From a virus: a stretch of 47,323 bases of DNA. The notes below the pieces were generated by a model. That model did no database searches, was not told the origin of the DNA, and saw nothing but the letters and a program-made list of their open reading frames with translations. This document shows, piece after piece, positions 28,437 to 38,107 of the stretch; position 1 is the stretch's first letter, and every line of letters starts with the position of its first letter. The stretch is from the IMG/VR virus record IMGVR_UViG_3300028908_000003, positions 1-47,323 of that record. One strand, given 5' to 3'. The position numbers and the translations under genes were made by a program.

Positions 28437-29732
28437 ATGGCTACTTGGTACGACACCCCAGCAAATCTCGCTCAGTACAACGACATTTTCCGTGAGATCC
28501 TGCTTCCTCCGGTGCGGGATCAGATCAACAGGGAGGTGTTCCTGGTAAATGTTCTTGCCAGGCATACGGTCCCTGTTGGTGAAGGAAAGAAATGGGAAAT
28601 CCCGCTTTCCTACGGAAGGAACGAAGGTGTTGGTTCCACTCGTGAGAACCGATACCTTCCTCCGGCCGGCCGGCAGTCCATGGATCGTGCGTGGCTCCAG
28701 CCTGCGCACGTCTATGGAAGGATCCTTCTCACTGGTGTGGTCAAGGATCTCACCGAAGGGAATGTGGGATCTGTCGCAAACGCCCTCACGGAAGAAACTC
28801 GTGGCCTTGCCATCAACATGAAGCAGGAAATGTGCCGAATGCTGTATGGCGACGGCCAGGGCATTCTTGCCCAGGTGGATGGTTCCAAAACCCTCGCGGC
28901 CTCTGGTAGCGATTCCGTTACCGTCCATTACCCGTGGGGTGATTCGAGGGCTGAGAACCAGGCAACCTTCCACATCAGAGAGAACATGTATATCGCTTTC
29001 GTGGACGCATCCTCTCATGCCGTCCATGCAAGCGGTCTTGTGACTTCCGTTTCTTCGACGGCCGTGACCTTCACCATCATTTCTGGTGGTGGCGCTGTCG
29101 TGGATGATGATTACATCGTCCGCGTGAACGACGTCGGGTCCTCTGTCCCGAGTCTCCAGGATACGGGCCATTCCTATGATCCCGAGACCGATCCTGCCGA
29201 ACCTTACGGGTTGATGGCGATCGTTTCGGATTCCAACCCTGGTGCCTCTTCCGCCTTCATGGGTGTTCCTTCCTCGAACACGTGGTGGCAGGCATACGTT
29301 CCGAGTTCTGGCGGTGGTGGATCTCTTACGGATCTCGCTGTCCAGGAAGCGATGGACTCCGTTGGGATCGCTTCCGGCGAACATCCCAACCTGCTCCTGA
29401 CCACCTACAAGGTGAGAAGGGAATATGCCAACACCCTGACCTCTCTGAAGAGGTTCGTGAATACTACGACCCTCCAGGGCGGTTGGACTGCTGTCGAGGT
29501 GAATGGCTCTCTCATGGTTCCTGATTTCCTCGCTCCGGAGGCCATGCTGTTCCTGCTCAACACCAATGAACTGGCGTTGTGGCAGGTGAAGGACCTCCAG
29601 TGGATCGATGATGATGGAGCCATCCTCCACAGGTCCGAAAACGTGGACCGGTTCCAGGCCACCATGAAATGGCGGATGAACCTCGGAACCATGCGCCGGA
29701 ACGCCCATGGCTTGCTGTATGACGTTGCGTAA
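28437..29732 (+). CDS. Major capsid protein
   Basis: A 431-residue protein following the scaffold, with a strong AAAGGAG ribosome site. The N-terminal arm (MATWYDTPANLAQYNDIFRE) leads into a segment typical of HK97-fold capsid proteins (FLVNVLARHTVPVGEGKKWE, then RILLTGVVKDLTEGNVGSVA). An inserted Ser/Gly/Val-rich beta domain spans about residues 150-290. The C-terminal part contains EYANTLTSLKRFVNTTTLQG and the P-domain-like VEVNGSLMVPDFLAPEAMLF. It forms the icosahedral shell, and is a likely client of the co-chaperonin at 21997. The stop overlaps the next start as TAATG. Confidence 0.85.
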   Translation: MATWYDTPANLAQYNDIFREILLPPVRDQINREVFLVNVLARHTVPVGEGKKWEIPLSYGRNEGVGSTRENRYLPPAGRQSMDRAWLQPAHVYGRILLTGVVKDLTEGNVGSVANALTEETRGLAINMKQEMCRMLYGDGQGILAQVDGSKTLAASGSDSVTVHYPWGDSRAENQATFHIRENMYIAFVDASSHAVHASGLVTSVSSTAVTFTIISGGGAVVDDDYIVRVNDVGSSVPSLQDTGHSYDPETDPAEPYGLMAIVSDSNPGASSAFMGVPSSNTWWQAYVPSSGGGGSLTDLAVQEAMDSVGIASGEHPNLLLTTYKVRREYANTLTSLKRFVNTTTLQGGWTAVEVNGSLMVPDFLAPEAMLFLLNTNELALWQVKDLQWIDDDGAILHRSENVDRFQATMKWRMNLGTMRRNAHGLLYDVA

Positions 29733-30115
29733 TGCTTCGTCCACCGAAACACATTGAGGACGCCATCAGACGAGTCTTCCCTATGGTGAAGCTCGTCTGG
29801 TGGCGCAAAGGAAGGAGATGGGCGCTGATTTCTCTGGCCGGGAGAAATTTAGCGCCCATCCACCTTTACCAACCCAACGAGAAGCCGACGATGAAGAACA
29901 CTCTCGGGCTTCTCCGTGCCGCTTCCATTGCGCATCTCAAGAACCGTTGGGATGTAGACGAATGGCTTTGGAAGAACGTGGACAGCAAGAACGACAAGAT
30001 CATCCAAGAGGGCAGGGAGAAGCTTCAGGAAGCGAGTCACGAGGCTGCCAAGAGGATGATCTTCATCAACAAACCGAGCATCAGCATTGTGAACCCTTGG
30101 GGAAGAAAGAAGTGA
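29732..30115 (+). CDS. Hypothetical protein after the capsid gene
   Basis: A 127-residue basic protein (IEDAIRRVFPMVKLVWWRKG RRW at the start, helical AASIAHLKNRWDVDEWLWKN in the middle). The start overlaps the capsid stop by one base (TAATG) without its own ribosome site, so it depends on capsid translation. Genes here usually encode head completion or decoration proteins; no motif confirms that. Confidence 0.65.
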   Translation: MLRPPKHIEDAIRRVFPMVKLVWWRKGRRWALISLAGRNLAPIHLYQPNEKPTMKNTLGLLRAASIAHLKNRWDVDEWLWKNVDSKNDKIIQEGREKLQEASHEAAKRMIFINKPSISIVNPWGRKK

Positions 30116-30124
30116 GAGTTGGCT

Positions 30125-30994
30125 ATGAGACTTTCGGAGGCAATCGAGGAGGTCCGTAAGTATATCGGCGACCTCGGCGGAGAGAACTGGACGGACAAAC
30201 GTGTCTGCCAAGCGATTCAAACCGCAATCCGAAAGGTTCATGCCAAAGCAATCCAAGTCAATCCTGAATGGCAGATCCAGACCATTCAGATTACTCCTTC
30301 CGACTTGGAAACCACAGACGAAGGGACGATTTACAAGCTCCCCTTCTACGTTTCAGAGATCTATCGGATTATGAGGGGGGACATCCCAACCCTCATCTAC
30401 CCCAAGCTGAATCGATCTTCCATCTCTGGGTATGGCTGGAGGATGGCTTCGTCGTCCCCAAGAGCTGTCCTCTTGAGCGCCAATACCACGGAACTCCAGG
30501 CGTACACGGACTCCCCGAGGAATTACTATTGGCTTCAGTATAGAGGCCCGATTTGGGATCAATTCAAAGGGGAATCCGGAAACACATCGCCTGCCACCAG
30601 TACAGCAAATTGGGTGGCGAGAAATCTGACGGTGGGGAAGATCACCGAATTGGCGGACTCTTACCGAGGGGCCAAGCTTGCTTTCCAACATGGAGGGGTT
30701 TGGACCACGGGAATTGTCCTCACCAACACTTCACCTGCAAGCGGGGAAGCTACGTTTACGGTGGATGCCGCGGCGACGATCGAAGAAAATGATCCGATCG
30801 AAACGATACTTCCGTTTGATAGTCTCCTGGATGATCCGATTGCAGTTGTCGCGGCATTCACTCTTCTTACCTGGGAGGGGCATCAAAGAGGACAGGATAG
30901 ACTAGCTGCTCTTTATGCCGAAGCAATGGAACAAGTCGGGACGGTGGCAGGAGATCTTGGGAAAAGCCAAGATCAGGTAGAGATCGCATGGTAG
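30125..30994 (+). CDS. Head-to-tail adaptor candidate
   Basis: A 289-residue protein. The start MRLSEAIEEVRKYIGDLG followed by WTDKRVCQAIQTAIRKVHAK matches the helical opening common to adaptor or gp6-type connector proteins. After this come beta segments (IYKLPFYVSEIYRIMRGDIP) and a beta insertion (GKITELADSYRGAKLAFQHG, SGEATFTVDAAATIEENDPI) before a final helix pair. It lies between capsid and nozzle genes, where adaptors usually stand. ATG at 30125 is preferred over TTG at 30119. Confidence 0.6.
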   Translation: MRLSEAIEEVRKYIGDLGGENWTDKRVCQAIQTAIRKVHAKAIQVNPEWQIQTIQITPSDLETTDEGTIYKLPFYVSEIYRIMRGDIPTLIYPKLNRSSISGYGWRMASSSPRAVLLSANTTELQAYTDSPRNYYWLQYRGPIWDQFKGESGNTSPATSTANWVARNLTVGKITELADSYRGAKLAFQHGGVWTTGIVLTNTSPASGEATFTVDAAATIEENDPIETILPFDSLLDDPIAVVAAFTLLTWEGHQRGQDRLAALYAEAMEQVGTVAGDLGKSQDQVEIAW

Positions 30995-33900
30995 AGAGTA
31001 GAGCCTTGATTCCAGGTTCCGGGATGGGCGGAGGCCTTGTAACCCAGCCCCATCCTGCTCTATTGCAATCAGAGTTCACTCCTGATTCGCTCAACATGCA
31101 GTTCTCGAAGGGAGGGGCCTGCCGCCGCCCCGGCCTTGCTCCTTTTGCCCTTGGTGCCATTCGTGGAGGCGCGATCCATCCAGTCGTGAAGACCTGGCGA
31201 GGGGAGCCTGATGATTCTGCGTCCTACCCAGGCCAGGATGTTTTGAGGCGAGAATGGGGTGGATGCCTCCAGATTGGATGGTGCAGGCAATTCGAGAACG
31301 ATCACCTGGCAATCTATTTCAACTACACCCCAACATTCATTGACCTGCACAAGATCAACAGAGTGGGGACCAAGACGGTTCCTTACAGGCAATCCATCAT
31401 CGGGGTTCCATGGGTCAAGGGTGATACAGGGTATGCAACCCTGAATGGTTGGAGATGGCAGATCGGTATTGCCTACAAGTCTGATGTTTTGTTCGGAGGA
31501 TCTCCGCCGCCTGAAGGAGATTACTTCTTCTTCTTGCGAGTGGACAAGCCAGGCATGACTGGGTCCCCTACGAACGCCATCTATATTCATTGCAACATGC
31601 CCGTCCAGGTTGGGATGAGGTATGAGGTCCGTGTCCGTATGGACAAGCTGGAGAACGGCAAGTTCTCCTACCAGTTCATCACCTGTCGAGAGGATGGATA
31701 TTGTTGCCATACGGATTCCGGTGAACTCTCAGACGGCTGGGACGAAGACATCAAGAAGCCGATTCAAGTCTTTGGCCCATACCACCCGGATGTTGTGCTC
31801 ACAGAGGCAACCGATGTGATGCACGACATCCCGGCCGAAGGTGTGCTTGAAAGACTAGTGTTCCTGGACGGTTCTCTCATCGGGAACGAGAACGATCCTC
31901 TTCCCAACCTTTTCGGCATGAGCCAGAGGGTTGAAACGGAGAGGTTTGAAGAGGACTTGGCCGATGCTGTTATAGGCTATTGGCCTGGTGAAAGCGATCT
32001 TGATGGTTGGGTGAAAGATTATGGTCCGCAAGGCCATCATGCTTACTATGTTCCCTCCAGAGCAACTGTAAGGGTGGAAGAAAGACCTGCCGTCCAGCTA
32101 GATCCTTTCCATACGATGGCCTTGCGGGCTTTTTCTTACCATTCCGATTCTGCAATCCATCATCATACGGAACAGGACATCCTGAACCACATCATCGAAA
32201 GATATACCACCCCAACGCGAAAAAGTGATGGGTCGGCGCCCTTCGATTTTTTGTTAGGTGGAACCTTTGAACTTGATGGAAAGACTCCGTTTGGCTGGAG
32301 AGAAGGGCGCCACCTTTTAACTTTATTCGGCGACGATCCCAATACGACGAAACAGACGGATGAGCCTTATCCATGGTATCTTCCGCCCATGTTTCAAATC
32401 GGGTTCACTACGACCGGCGATATTTTTGCCAGGGTCGTGGTTGGATCCACGTATGAGACCGTCACGTTCCCATATTCCGGAGACCTTACCTCCAAACCGG
32501 TAAGGATTCTTTGCCATTTCATTGCGCATTGGGACACGTCCACGACGGACCTTCACATTGAGGTAACCTGTTACCTGAACGGGAAGAGCCTTGGTACCAG
32601 GACGGTCACCAACACAAGTGGGAACTGGTACGGAGGAGTCCGATGGTTGGTTGCTGGACCTTTCGCTGGAAAGGTTTATGACATCCAAATCCTCGGCAAG
32701 GCGGATGTTGCAGATCCTCTTCCTTTTGATTCTCCTGTAGGGATCGAGGACTTGGATCTCCCGGAAATGTTTTATTGGAGGACTTCGTCTGGCGTTCTCT
32801 GGAGTGATCCACCGCGCTCGACAAGATCCTATCTTGGAAGGGATTGCTTTCTGATCCCTGAATCCTGGATGAAGGATCTGACCAGCCAGGACAAATGGGC
32901 ATCCTTCTTTTCGGGGAATTTGCAGGGGCCAACGATCACTTCCTTTACCAACCCGGACGATGGAACATCCGATAACATTGCGGCAGAGGTCAACGGTAAG
33001 CTTGTTGCCGTCCGGGTTCTTGGGAATTGGGTATGCCAGCACGACAAGGTTTACCAGCCCAAACTTCCATCCAGACTGGCAGAGATCCGAACTCCCATGC
33101 AGGGAACATCTCCTGTAACGGTTCAGGATTACTGGACCGGTTTCCTTACTGGGAATGAGGATGACTTTGTTCTGAAGAGCCAGAACGATCTTTTTGGCGA
33201 CCTGTACATCGGGACACTCCATACAAATTACGCCTCGAACCTTGAGATACCTGCCTCACCTTTGGCTGTAAGGCACTGGCCTTTATTTTTCCATTCTCAC
33301 CATGACCTTGGAGTAGAGATTCGTGCTGGAGAACTTATCCCGGCCGAAAAGGATCATGGAGTAAGGCTTCTCTTTGAGGCTGGAGACAAGGTAATTGCTG
33401 GTGCTGGCAGGATCCTTTTTGTCCGTGAGCCTTACTGGAGAAAAGGCCGTGGGCTGACTTTGTTCGGAAGGAACAAAAGTTATTGGTGGGGGCCTGCCGG
33501 GATCGACATGATCCCTCAGCATGAGAACAATTACTCCGACCATACCACCACCTTTGCTTTCCGGTATTGTCGGGGTCACGAGGATTCCAAGCGCCGGCTT
33601 CTTTTCTCTATTGGTCGGGTCTTTTGGAAGAGTAAGGCGCGGGCACAATTGCCCCTATTCTGGGTGGAGGAAGAAGCCGGCCAACTTATCATTCGAGGAA
33701 GGCATTACGCTTCCGGCGTAGAAACTGAGCCTTTCAGCTATCGAACTTCCGAACTCAACGTTGCGAGCACGGATGGGACGACCTTTGCAGATGGATCCCC
33801 GCATTGGGTTGTGATCCAGGTGGACCCTGATGCAAGCGTGGCATCCGATGTGGTGAAGGTCTGGGTGGATGGGTTGGAAGTCTATGTATGGAACGACACG

Positions 33901-36081
33901 ATCAATCCGCCCATGGCCCAGGCACTCCCTTCAGGAGTGGAATGCGATGTTGTGGTCTTTGGTGGAAACCCTTGGCCCTTGCACAAGAATGCAAACCCAT
34001 GGACCACAGACGTCTTTTCTAATCCTGGGAAGGGGTGGATTGAAGAGTTCTATTGCATTCAAGACCAGGCTTCGAACCTGAAAGATTATGGGCTCTCATT
34101 AGGCGGAGGATGGCATGGGTCGGCGTCGCTGGATGCTGCCTTTGCCGGGGATTTCAGGCAAGCCCCCGCGGGGGATTACATCCAAGTATCCAGGAGCGGC
34201 GGGACTGGATACGTGAGGCTAAGAGGGTCCGACCTTGTTCCCGTTTCCTCCTCCCTCCCATGCCTCAATGGAACCAGGCCGAAGGCAATCCAGTATGGTG
34301 AAGAAATCTTTCTTGCGTGCGAGTCCGGCGCTCCAAGAAGGATCTTCACCAAAGGGAAGCCTTTTCAGCTTTCCTCCTCGGGCTGGGAAGTGGACTTCCT
34401 TGGGTTGCCAAAACCCCCGTTGACCGTCCTGGAATCCCGGTTGGTCTCCTCTTCATCTTCCGGGAAGGTAGGAAGGCTTGTGGCCGCTTCCACAGGCGGC
34501 TCTCTGCCATCCTCCGCCACCTATTCTGTTTACATTTCGTTCTATGACCAGGACCGTGATGCGCATTCCGATTTGATCTACATGGGCCAAGTCGCAATGA
34601 CTTCCGGCTCTACTACATACGACAGTTTTTACCTCTTCTTCATGCCGCGGCTTGCCCAGGGGAAGGGAACCCATACTTACATTTGGGTCAATGATGGTAC
34701 CGGCTACCAGCTTGCAAGAGTCTTGACCGGAACCGATGCCACTCATTGCCTGGTTCGCAACATCGATTATCAGGGTAGGACGATCGATTTTGAGTATGGC
34801 GAACCTCCTGTTGCCAGAACTCTTGAGATGGCTTCCGGCCGGCTTGTTCTGGGTGGCCTGTCTCAGATCAACGATAGAGCTTATGCTGGAAGCGGCGCTG
34901 GGAACCCCTATGTATTCCCTGCGGAAAACTATGTTGTTGCAGGGTCCGCGGATAGTGGGAAGATCGTGGATCTGGTGCATGTCCTCGGCCGGATTCTAAT
35001 CGTCCATCCAAGGAGACTTTCCTGGCTTACGATTCCTGGCCCATGGTCTGCTGTAAGAGAGGACCAAGTAACAGGATACAAAGGATTCATCTCGGTCCAT
35101 GAGCCGAAGAGACTGGAAAACATTGTTGCCGGCATGACCGAGGACGGCCCTGCAATTCTCCAGGAAACCGTTTTGGTCCCCAGAGGAAATGGGATCAAAC
35201 CGTCCCTGGAAGGGCTCTTGGGAAAACCTTGGGTTCTTACTTCTCTTCCCCAGACAGGCGAGGTTCTTTTCATTTCAGAGGGGGTGGACGGATTCTCCAA
35301 GATCTTCTCCTTGATCATGGGGGAAAGCGAGATCTGGGCTAAGTGGGAAGTCCCATCTATTACTTCCGTTGCAAGCGCTCATTTGGATGGAGTTCCTGTC
35401 CAGCTTGTTGGGACCAAGACCGGAAAGGTCTTTTATTTCTTGGAGCAGAATGGGGATGGGATAAGTCCTGTTACGAACATCCCTAAGAAGGCGACAATTA
35501 CCTATACTGGTGTTGGAAGTCTTTTCAAAGCGACCCCGGTGGAGGGATCTTTCAAGGAGTTGAGCCCTGATGCTGGTGCTGGCTTGGTCTTTGCAACGGA
35601 CGAGAAGGCAGTAGTTGGGACCTGCATGGAGGGAGACAGCCACATCCGTTGGGCCACTGGCGACGAGCAATACTTTCGGTTCGAAGGTGATCCCATCACA
35701 AACGTGGATGCTGCTGTTGGTGGGATTCAGGCATATTGGACGAGTCCGTGGTTAGATTTTGGAATGCCGACAAGGGCCAAGAAGGTTAGTCGGTTGTGGC
35801 TGATGTTTGAGGCTGTTCAAGAAACCTTGAAGGTCCTTTGGACCAGGGCGGTGAACCGAGAAGCCAAGAAGCAGGCTTTGACCAGATCCTTCCCTTCTCA
35901 GGAAGATGGGTTTGGAGAGATCGATATGACTTATGGTGTGATGGAATCGCCGCTCCAGATCATCGAGGGGAGAGGGTATGGGGTTTATTTCAGGTTCAAG
36001 GTTCAGGCAGCCACCAGGGAACAATGGTGGCTCTTCAAGTATTTCATTGAAGGCGAACTGGCAGGAATGAGGGCGGAATGA
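30988..36081 (+). CDS. Giant tail nozzle-like protein with lectin-like insertions
   Basis: A 1697-residue protein. The opening (TPDSLNMQFSKGGACRRPGL) is the start seen in tail nozzle or stabilisation proteins of short-tailed phages. Residues about 325-580 and 830-1045 look like concanavalin A/LamG-type sandwiches (AVIGYWPGESDLDGWVKDYG PQG; WVVIQVDPDASVASDVVKVW). Residues about 1090-1560 resemble a propeller-like nozzle core (PKAIQYGEEIFLACESGAPR, then GKIVDLVHVLGRILIVHPRR). The C-terminal 140 residues are a separate beta domain. Ordinary nozzles have 700-900 residues, so the extra domains roughly double the size. They may bind host glycans. The function comes from order, position and fold impression. 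Confidence 0.6.
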   Translation: MVESRALIPGSGMGGGLVTQPHPALLQSEFTPDSLNMQFSKGGACRRPGLAPFALGAIRGGAIHPVVKTWRGEPDDSASYPGQDVLRREWGGCLQIGWCRQFENDHLAIYFNYTPTFIDLHKINRVGTKTVPYRQSIIGVPWVKGDTGYATLNGWRWQIGIAYKSDVLFGGSPPPEGDYFFFLRVDKPGMTGSPTNAIYIHCNMPVQVGMRYEVRVRMDKLENGKFSYQFITCREDGYCCHTDSGELSDGWDEDIKKPIQVFGPYHPDVVLTEATDVMHDIPAEGVLERLVFLDGSLIGNENDPLPNLFGMSQRVETERFEEDLADAVIGYWPGESDLDGWVKDYGPQGHHAYYVPSRATVRVEERPAVQLDPFHTMALRAFSYHSDSAIHHHTEQDILNHIIERYTTPTRKSDGSAPFDFLLGGTFELDGKTPFGWREGRHLLTLFGDDPNTTKQTDEPYPWYLPPMFQIGFTTTGDIFARVVVGSTYETVTFPYSGDLTSKPVRILCHFIAHWDTSTTDLHIEVTCYLNGKSLGTRTVTNTSGNWYGGVRWLVAGPFAGKVYDIQILGKADVADPLPFDSPVGIEDLDLPEMFYWRTSSGVLWSDPPRSTRSYLGRDCFLIPESWMKDLTSQDKWASFFSGNLQGPTITSFTNPDDGTSDNIAAEVNGKLVAVRVLGNWVCQHDKVYQPKLPSRLAEIRTPMQGTSPVTVQDYWTGFLTGNEDDFVLKSQNDLFGDLYIGTLHTNYASNLEIPASPLAVRHWPLFFHSHHDLGVEIRAGELIPAEKDHGVRLLFEAGDKVIAGAGRILFVREPYWRKGRGLTLFGRNKSYWWGPAGIDMIPQHENNYSDHTTTFAFRYCRGHEDSKRRLLFSIGRVFWKSKARAQLPLFWVEEEAGQLIIRGRHYASGVETEPFSYRTSELNVASTDGTTFADGSPHWVVIQVDPDASVASDVVKVWVDGLEVYVWNDTINPPMAQALPSGVECDVVVFGGNPWPLHKNANPWTTDVFSNPGKGWIEEFYCIQDQASNLKDYGLSLGGGWHGSASLDAAFAGDFRQAPAGDYIQVSRSGGTGYVRLRGSDLVPVSSSLPCLNGTRPKAIQYGEEIFLACESGAPRRIFTKGKPFQLSSSGWEVDFLGLPKPPLTVLESRLVSSSSSGKVGRLVAASTGGSLPSSATYSVYISFYDQDRDAHSDLIYMGQVAMTSGSTTYDSFYLFFMPRLAQGKGTHTYIWVNDGTGYQLARVLTGTDATHCLVRNIDYQGRTIDFEYGEPPVARTLEMASGRLVLGGLSQINDRAYAGSGAGNPYVFPAENYVVAGSADSGKIVDLVHVLGRILIVHPRRLSWLTIPGPWSAVREDQVTGYKGFISVHEPKRLENIVAGMTEDGPAILQETVLVPRGNGIKPSLEGLLGKPWVLTSLPQTGEVLFISEGVDGFSKIFSLIMGESEIWAKWEVPSITSVASAHLDGVPVQLVGTKTGKVFYFLEQNGDGISPVTNIPKKATITYTGVGSLFKATPVEGSFKELSPDAGAGLVFATDEKAVVGTCMEGDSHIRWATGDEQYFRFEGDPITNVDAAVGGIQAYWTSPWLDFGMPTRAKKVSRLWLMFEAVQETLKVLWTRAVNREAKKQALTRSFPSQEDGFGEIDMTYGVMESPLQIIEGRGYGVYFRFKVQAATREQWWLFKYFIEGELAGMRAE

Positions 36082-36392
36082 GACCTCCACAGGACCCACA
36101 ACAGTTGCCGGCGTGGTTTTTGCGCTGGTGGATGGAGAATGATGGAGGGGATGCCGGCCTCGATCGTCTTGCCAGGTTGCTTCGTGGCCGTAAGATGGAC
36201 GTGAAAGTTGACCCAGGTGGGACGACGTTGGTTCACGATTTGGGCAGAGTCCCGGACGGGGTAGTGGTATGGGTTCCTGTAGGGCACTCGGAGTCCTTGA
36301 TTCAAGGAAACTCCTCTCCAACCTTGCGAACCATCACCGTAAGCTGTACGGGCACTACAGCCCAGCGAAGATTCCTCCTGGTGGTAGCATGA
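36078..36392 (+). CDS. Small virion-associated hypothetical protein
   Basis: A 104-residue protein: helical, Trp-rich N-terminus (LPAWFLRWWMENDGG), then beta strands (VDPGGTTLVHDLGRVPDGVV and TLRTITVSCTGTTAQRRFLL). The second half resembles short C-terminal domains of phage fibre proteins that end in antiparallel strands. It overlaps both neighbours by ATGA. Confidence 0.6.
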   Translation: MRPPQDPQQLPAWFLRWWMENDGGDAGLDRLARLLRGRKMDVKVDPGGTTLVHDLGRVPDGVVVWVPVGHSESLIQGNSSPTLRTITVSCTGTTAQRRFLLVVA

Positions 36393-36547
36393 AAAAAGCC
36401 ACCATGGAGGTGGTGGTTGTCAAAGAATTCTTAACAGGGATCGCCTTGGTGGTTCCTCTGACGCATGGTGTGCCTTTGGGAGAGTATGCTTTCTGCCTCC
36501 CTTCAACCGTGCTGGAGGTGAAAGATGGAATACTTGAACAGCGGTAA
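36389..36547 (+). CDS. Small hypothetical protein
   Basis: A 52-residue protein (MKKATMEVVVVKEFLTGIAL...) with beta-like, hydrophobic N-terminal half and KDGILEQR end. Start fixed by ATGA with the previous stop. It overlaps the next gene by 23 bases. No family recognised. Confidence 0.55.
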   Translation: MKKATMEVVVVKEFLTGIALVVPLTHGVPLGEYAFCLPSTVLEVKDGILEQR

Positions 36548-37202
36548 CCCTTACGGATATGTAACTTCCACCGGAAAGAACCTCTCCGATTTCCTGAAGA
36601 ACATCTCCATTTATCACCGTCCTGGGACCTCCGGCCGGCTGGATCTCATGCTGAACGACTGGGTCCGGATGGCTCCCATGCTCATTCCCCAGTATCTGGA
36701 GCAAAGCCCAGAGGCCCAGATGCTTTTCTCTGGAGAGGGCTTCCAGGATCTCGTAGCGCCCCAGATCCGGTCACTCCTGACTGGAGTAAGGACGACGGCC
36801 AAGTCAACCAGGGCGTCGCTGGCGGCCAGGGGGCTTGGGAGAAGCTCTCTTTCCACGGCCTTGGGGCAGGAAATCCTTGGTCGCGGGATGGAAGGAACGG
36901 CTTCCTTGCTGTCGCAGGCAAGGCTTGCAAGGTTCAACCAGGCCGTGGCTCTACGCAGCCAGATTGCAAACCTCCAGGCTGGTCTGACGGGTGCGGCAGT
37001 CCCGGCCATGCACAGGCCCACCAAGAAACGATCCTTCTGGAAAGGGGTCTTGCGTAGCGGGATCTCCTCTGCAATTGGAGGCGGGATCGGTGGGGCCATC
37101 GGGACTATCTTTGGGAATCCCGGCCAAGGTGTGAGTGGTGGACTCTTTGGGTCCCAGTCCATGAACCAGCAGATGTCCGGCCCTTATGGGGGATTCTTCT
37201 GA
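36525..37202 (+). CDS. Small ejection-type internal virion protein
   Basis: A 225-residue protein. The N-terminal part is mixed; residues 85-160 form an Ala/Ser/Leu/Arg-rich helix (RTTAKSTRASLAARGLGRSS). A Gly-rich hydrophobic segment around 178-200 (SGISSAIGGGIGGAIGTIFG) looks able to insert into membranes. Such small proteins, preceding larger ejected proteins, are typical of the pore-forming ejection set of short-tailed phages. GGAGGTG precedes the ATG. Confidence 0.65.
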   Translation: MEYLNSGNPYGYVTSTGKNLSDFLKNISIYHRPGTSGRLDLMLNDWVRMAPMLIPQYLEQSPEAQMLFSGEGFQDLVAPQIRSLLTGVRTTAKSTRASLAARGLGRSSLSTALGQEILGRGMEGTASLLSQARLARFNQAVALRSQIANLQAGLTGAAVPAMHRPTKKRSFWKGVLRSGISSAIGGGIGGAIGTIFGNPGQGVSGGLFGSQSMNQQMSGPYGGFF

Positions 37203-37216
37203 AAGAGAGGTGAGAG

Positions 37217-38104
37217 ATGAGACCTGAAGAGGTTTTGGCATACGCCCAGCTTCTTGGGCAGGGTGTTCAGGGTGGTCTCCAGGCCGCTATCTCCGGCCAG
37301 AGGAACAAACTCATCCAGGCCCAGCTCGAGATCCGGAAGCGCCAGTTGGAGGAATCTCTAGCTCTCCAGAAGGAAGGAATGGCGTTCCAGAGGGAGAAGT
37401 TCCAGGAGGCCAAGAGAGAATTTGGCGTTGAGACTTCGCTGAAGGAGAAGAGTCTGGCTCTACAGGAGAAGGCCCTCGCCATCAAGGCCGGTGCTCTTTC
37501 AGACCCTTTGGCTCTGGCTGCGAAGAGGTTTGGTTTGAGCGAGGCAGAGAAGGCCAAGCTCAAAGCCTTTTCCAGCATCTATGGAAAATGGACCAAAGCC
37601 ACCGGCCAGAAGGACCTGGTGAAGTTCGCTAACACCCCGATTGGGTACAAAGAACTCCAGCAAGCTGCATCAAACAACGCGGCCCTGGCTGCTCTTCTCT
37701 CTCTTCCCGGGATGGAAGGGCTCAAGAACAAGAAGGTTCCCATCCCATTGGGGAGCCTTTTTGGGTCTATGTCAAAACTCCTGAATTATTACCAGGCGGC
37801 CAAGTGGCTTGGACTGATTGAAGGGGATGTCAACATCAACATCAATCCTCCCCAGGAAACTGCGCCATCACCTGCAAAGCCTACCAAGACGACTGGGAAG
37901 AAAGAGGTTCGGTCCACGCCAAAGGCCATGACGCCCATCCTCCGATTCTCCCCCAAAGAGAGTGACCGGATCCGGAAGGCGGCTCTACGTGGCAAGGAGA
38001 AGCTTCTTCAGAGGAAGGTTGGCAAGAAACCTCGGAAGAAGGCAGCGGTACCGGGTCCGAAAGATTACGAATATCTCAAGAAATACGCTCCCAAGTGGAG
38101 GTAA
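37217..38104 (+). CDS. Coiled-coil ejection-type protein
   Basis: A 295-residue protein with a long helical, Gln/Lys/Glu-rich stretch at residues 15-90 (LIQAQLEIRKRQLEESLALQ, then GMAFQREKFQEAKREF). A globular middle (KWTKATGQKDLVKFANTPIG) follows, then a Pro/Ala/Thr/Lys linker and a very basic C-terminus. It lies between the small and the giant ejection-type genes. A role in the internal core or ejection channel is inferred. Confidence 0.6.
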   Translation: MRPEEVLAYAQLLGQGVQGGLQAAISGQRNKLIQAQLEIRKRQLEESLALQKEGMAFQREKFQEAKREFGVETSLKEKSLALQEKALAIKAGALSDPLALAAKRFGLSEAEKAKLKAFSSIYGKWTKATGQKDLVKFANTPIGYKELQQAASNNAALAALLSLPGMEGLKNKKVPIPLGSLFGSMSKLLNYYQAAKWLGLIEGDVNININPPQETAPSPAKPTKTTGKKEVRSTPKAMTPILRFSPKESDRIRKAALRGKEKLLQRKVGKKPRKKAAVPGPKDYEYLKKYAPKWR

Positions 38105-38107
38105 GCC

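Noticed and set aside
28434-29744. 436-residue minus-strand ORF opposite the capsid gene
   Set aside because: Antisense shadow covering the capsid gene almost end to end, His/Gly/Arg-rich, with no ribosome site.
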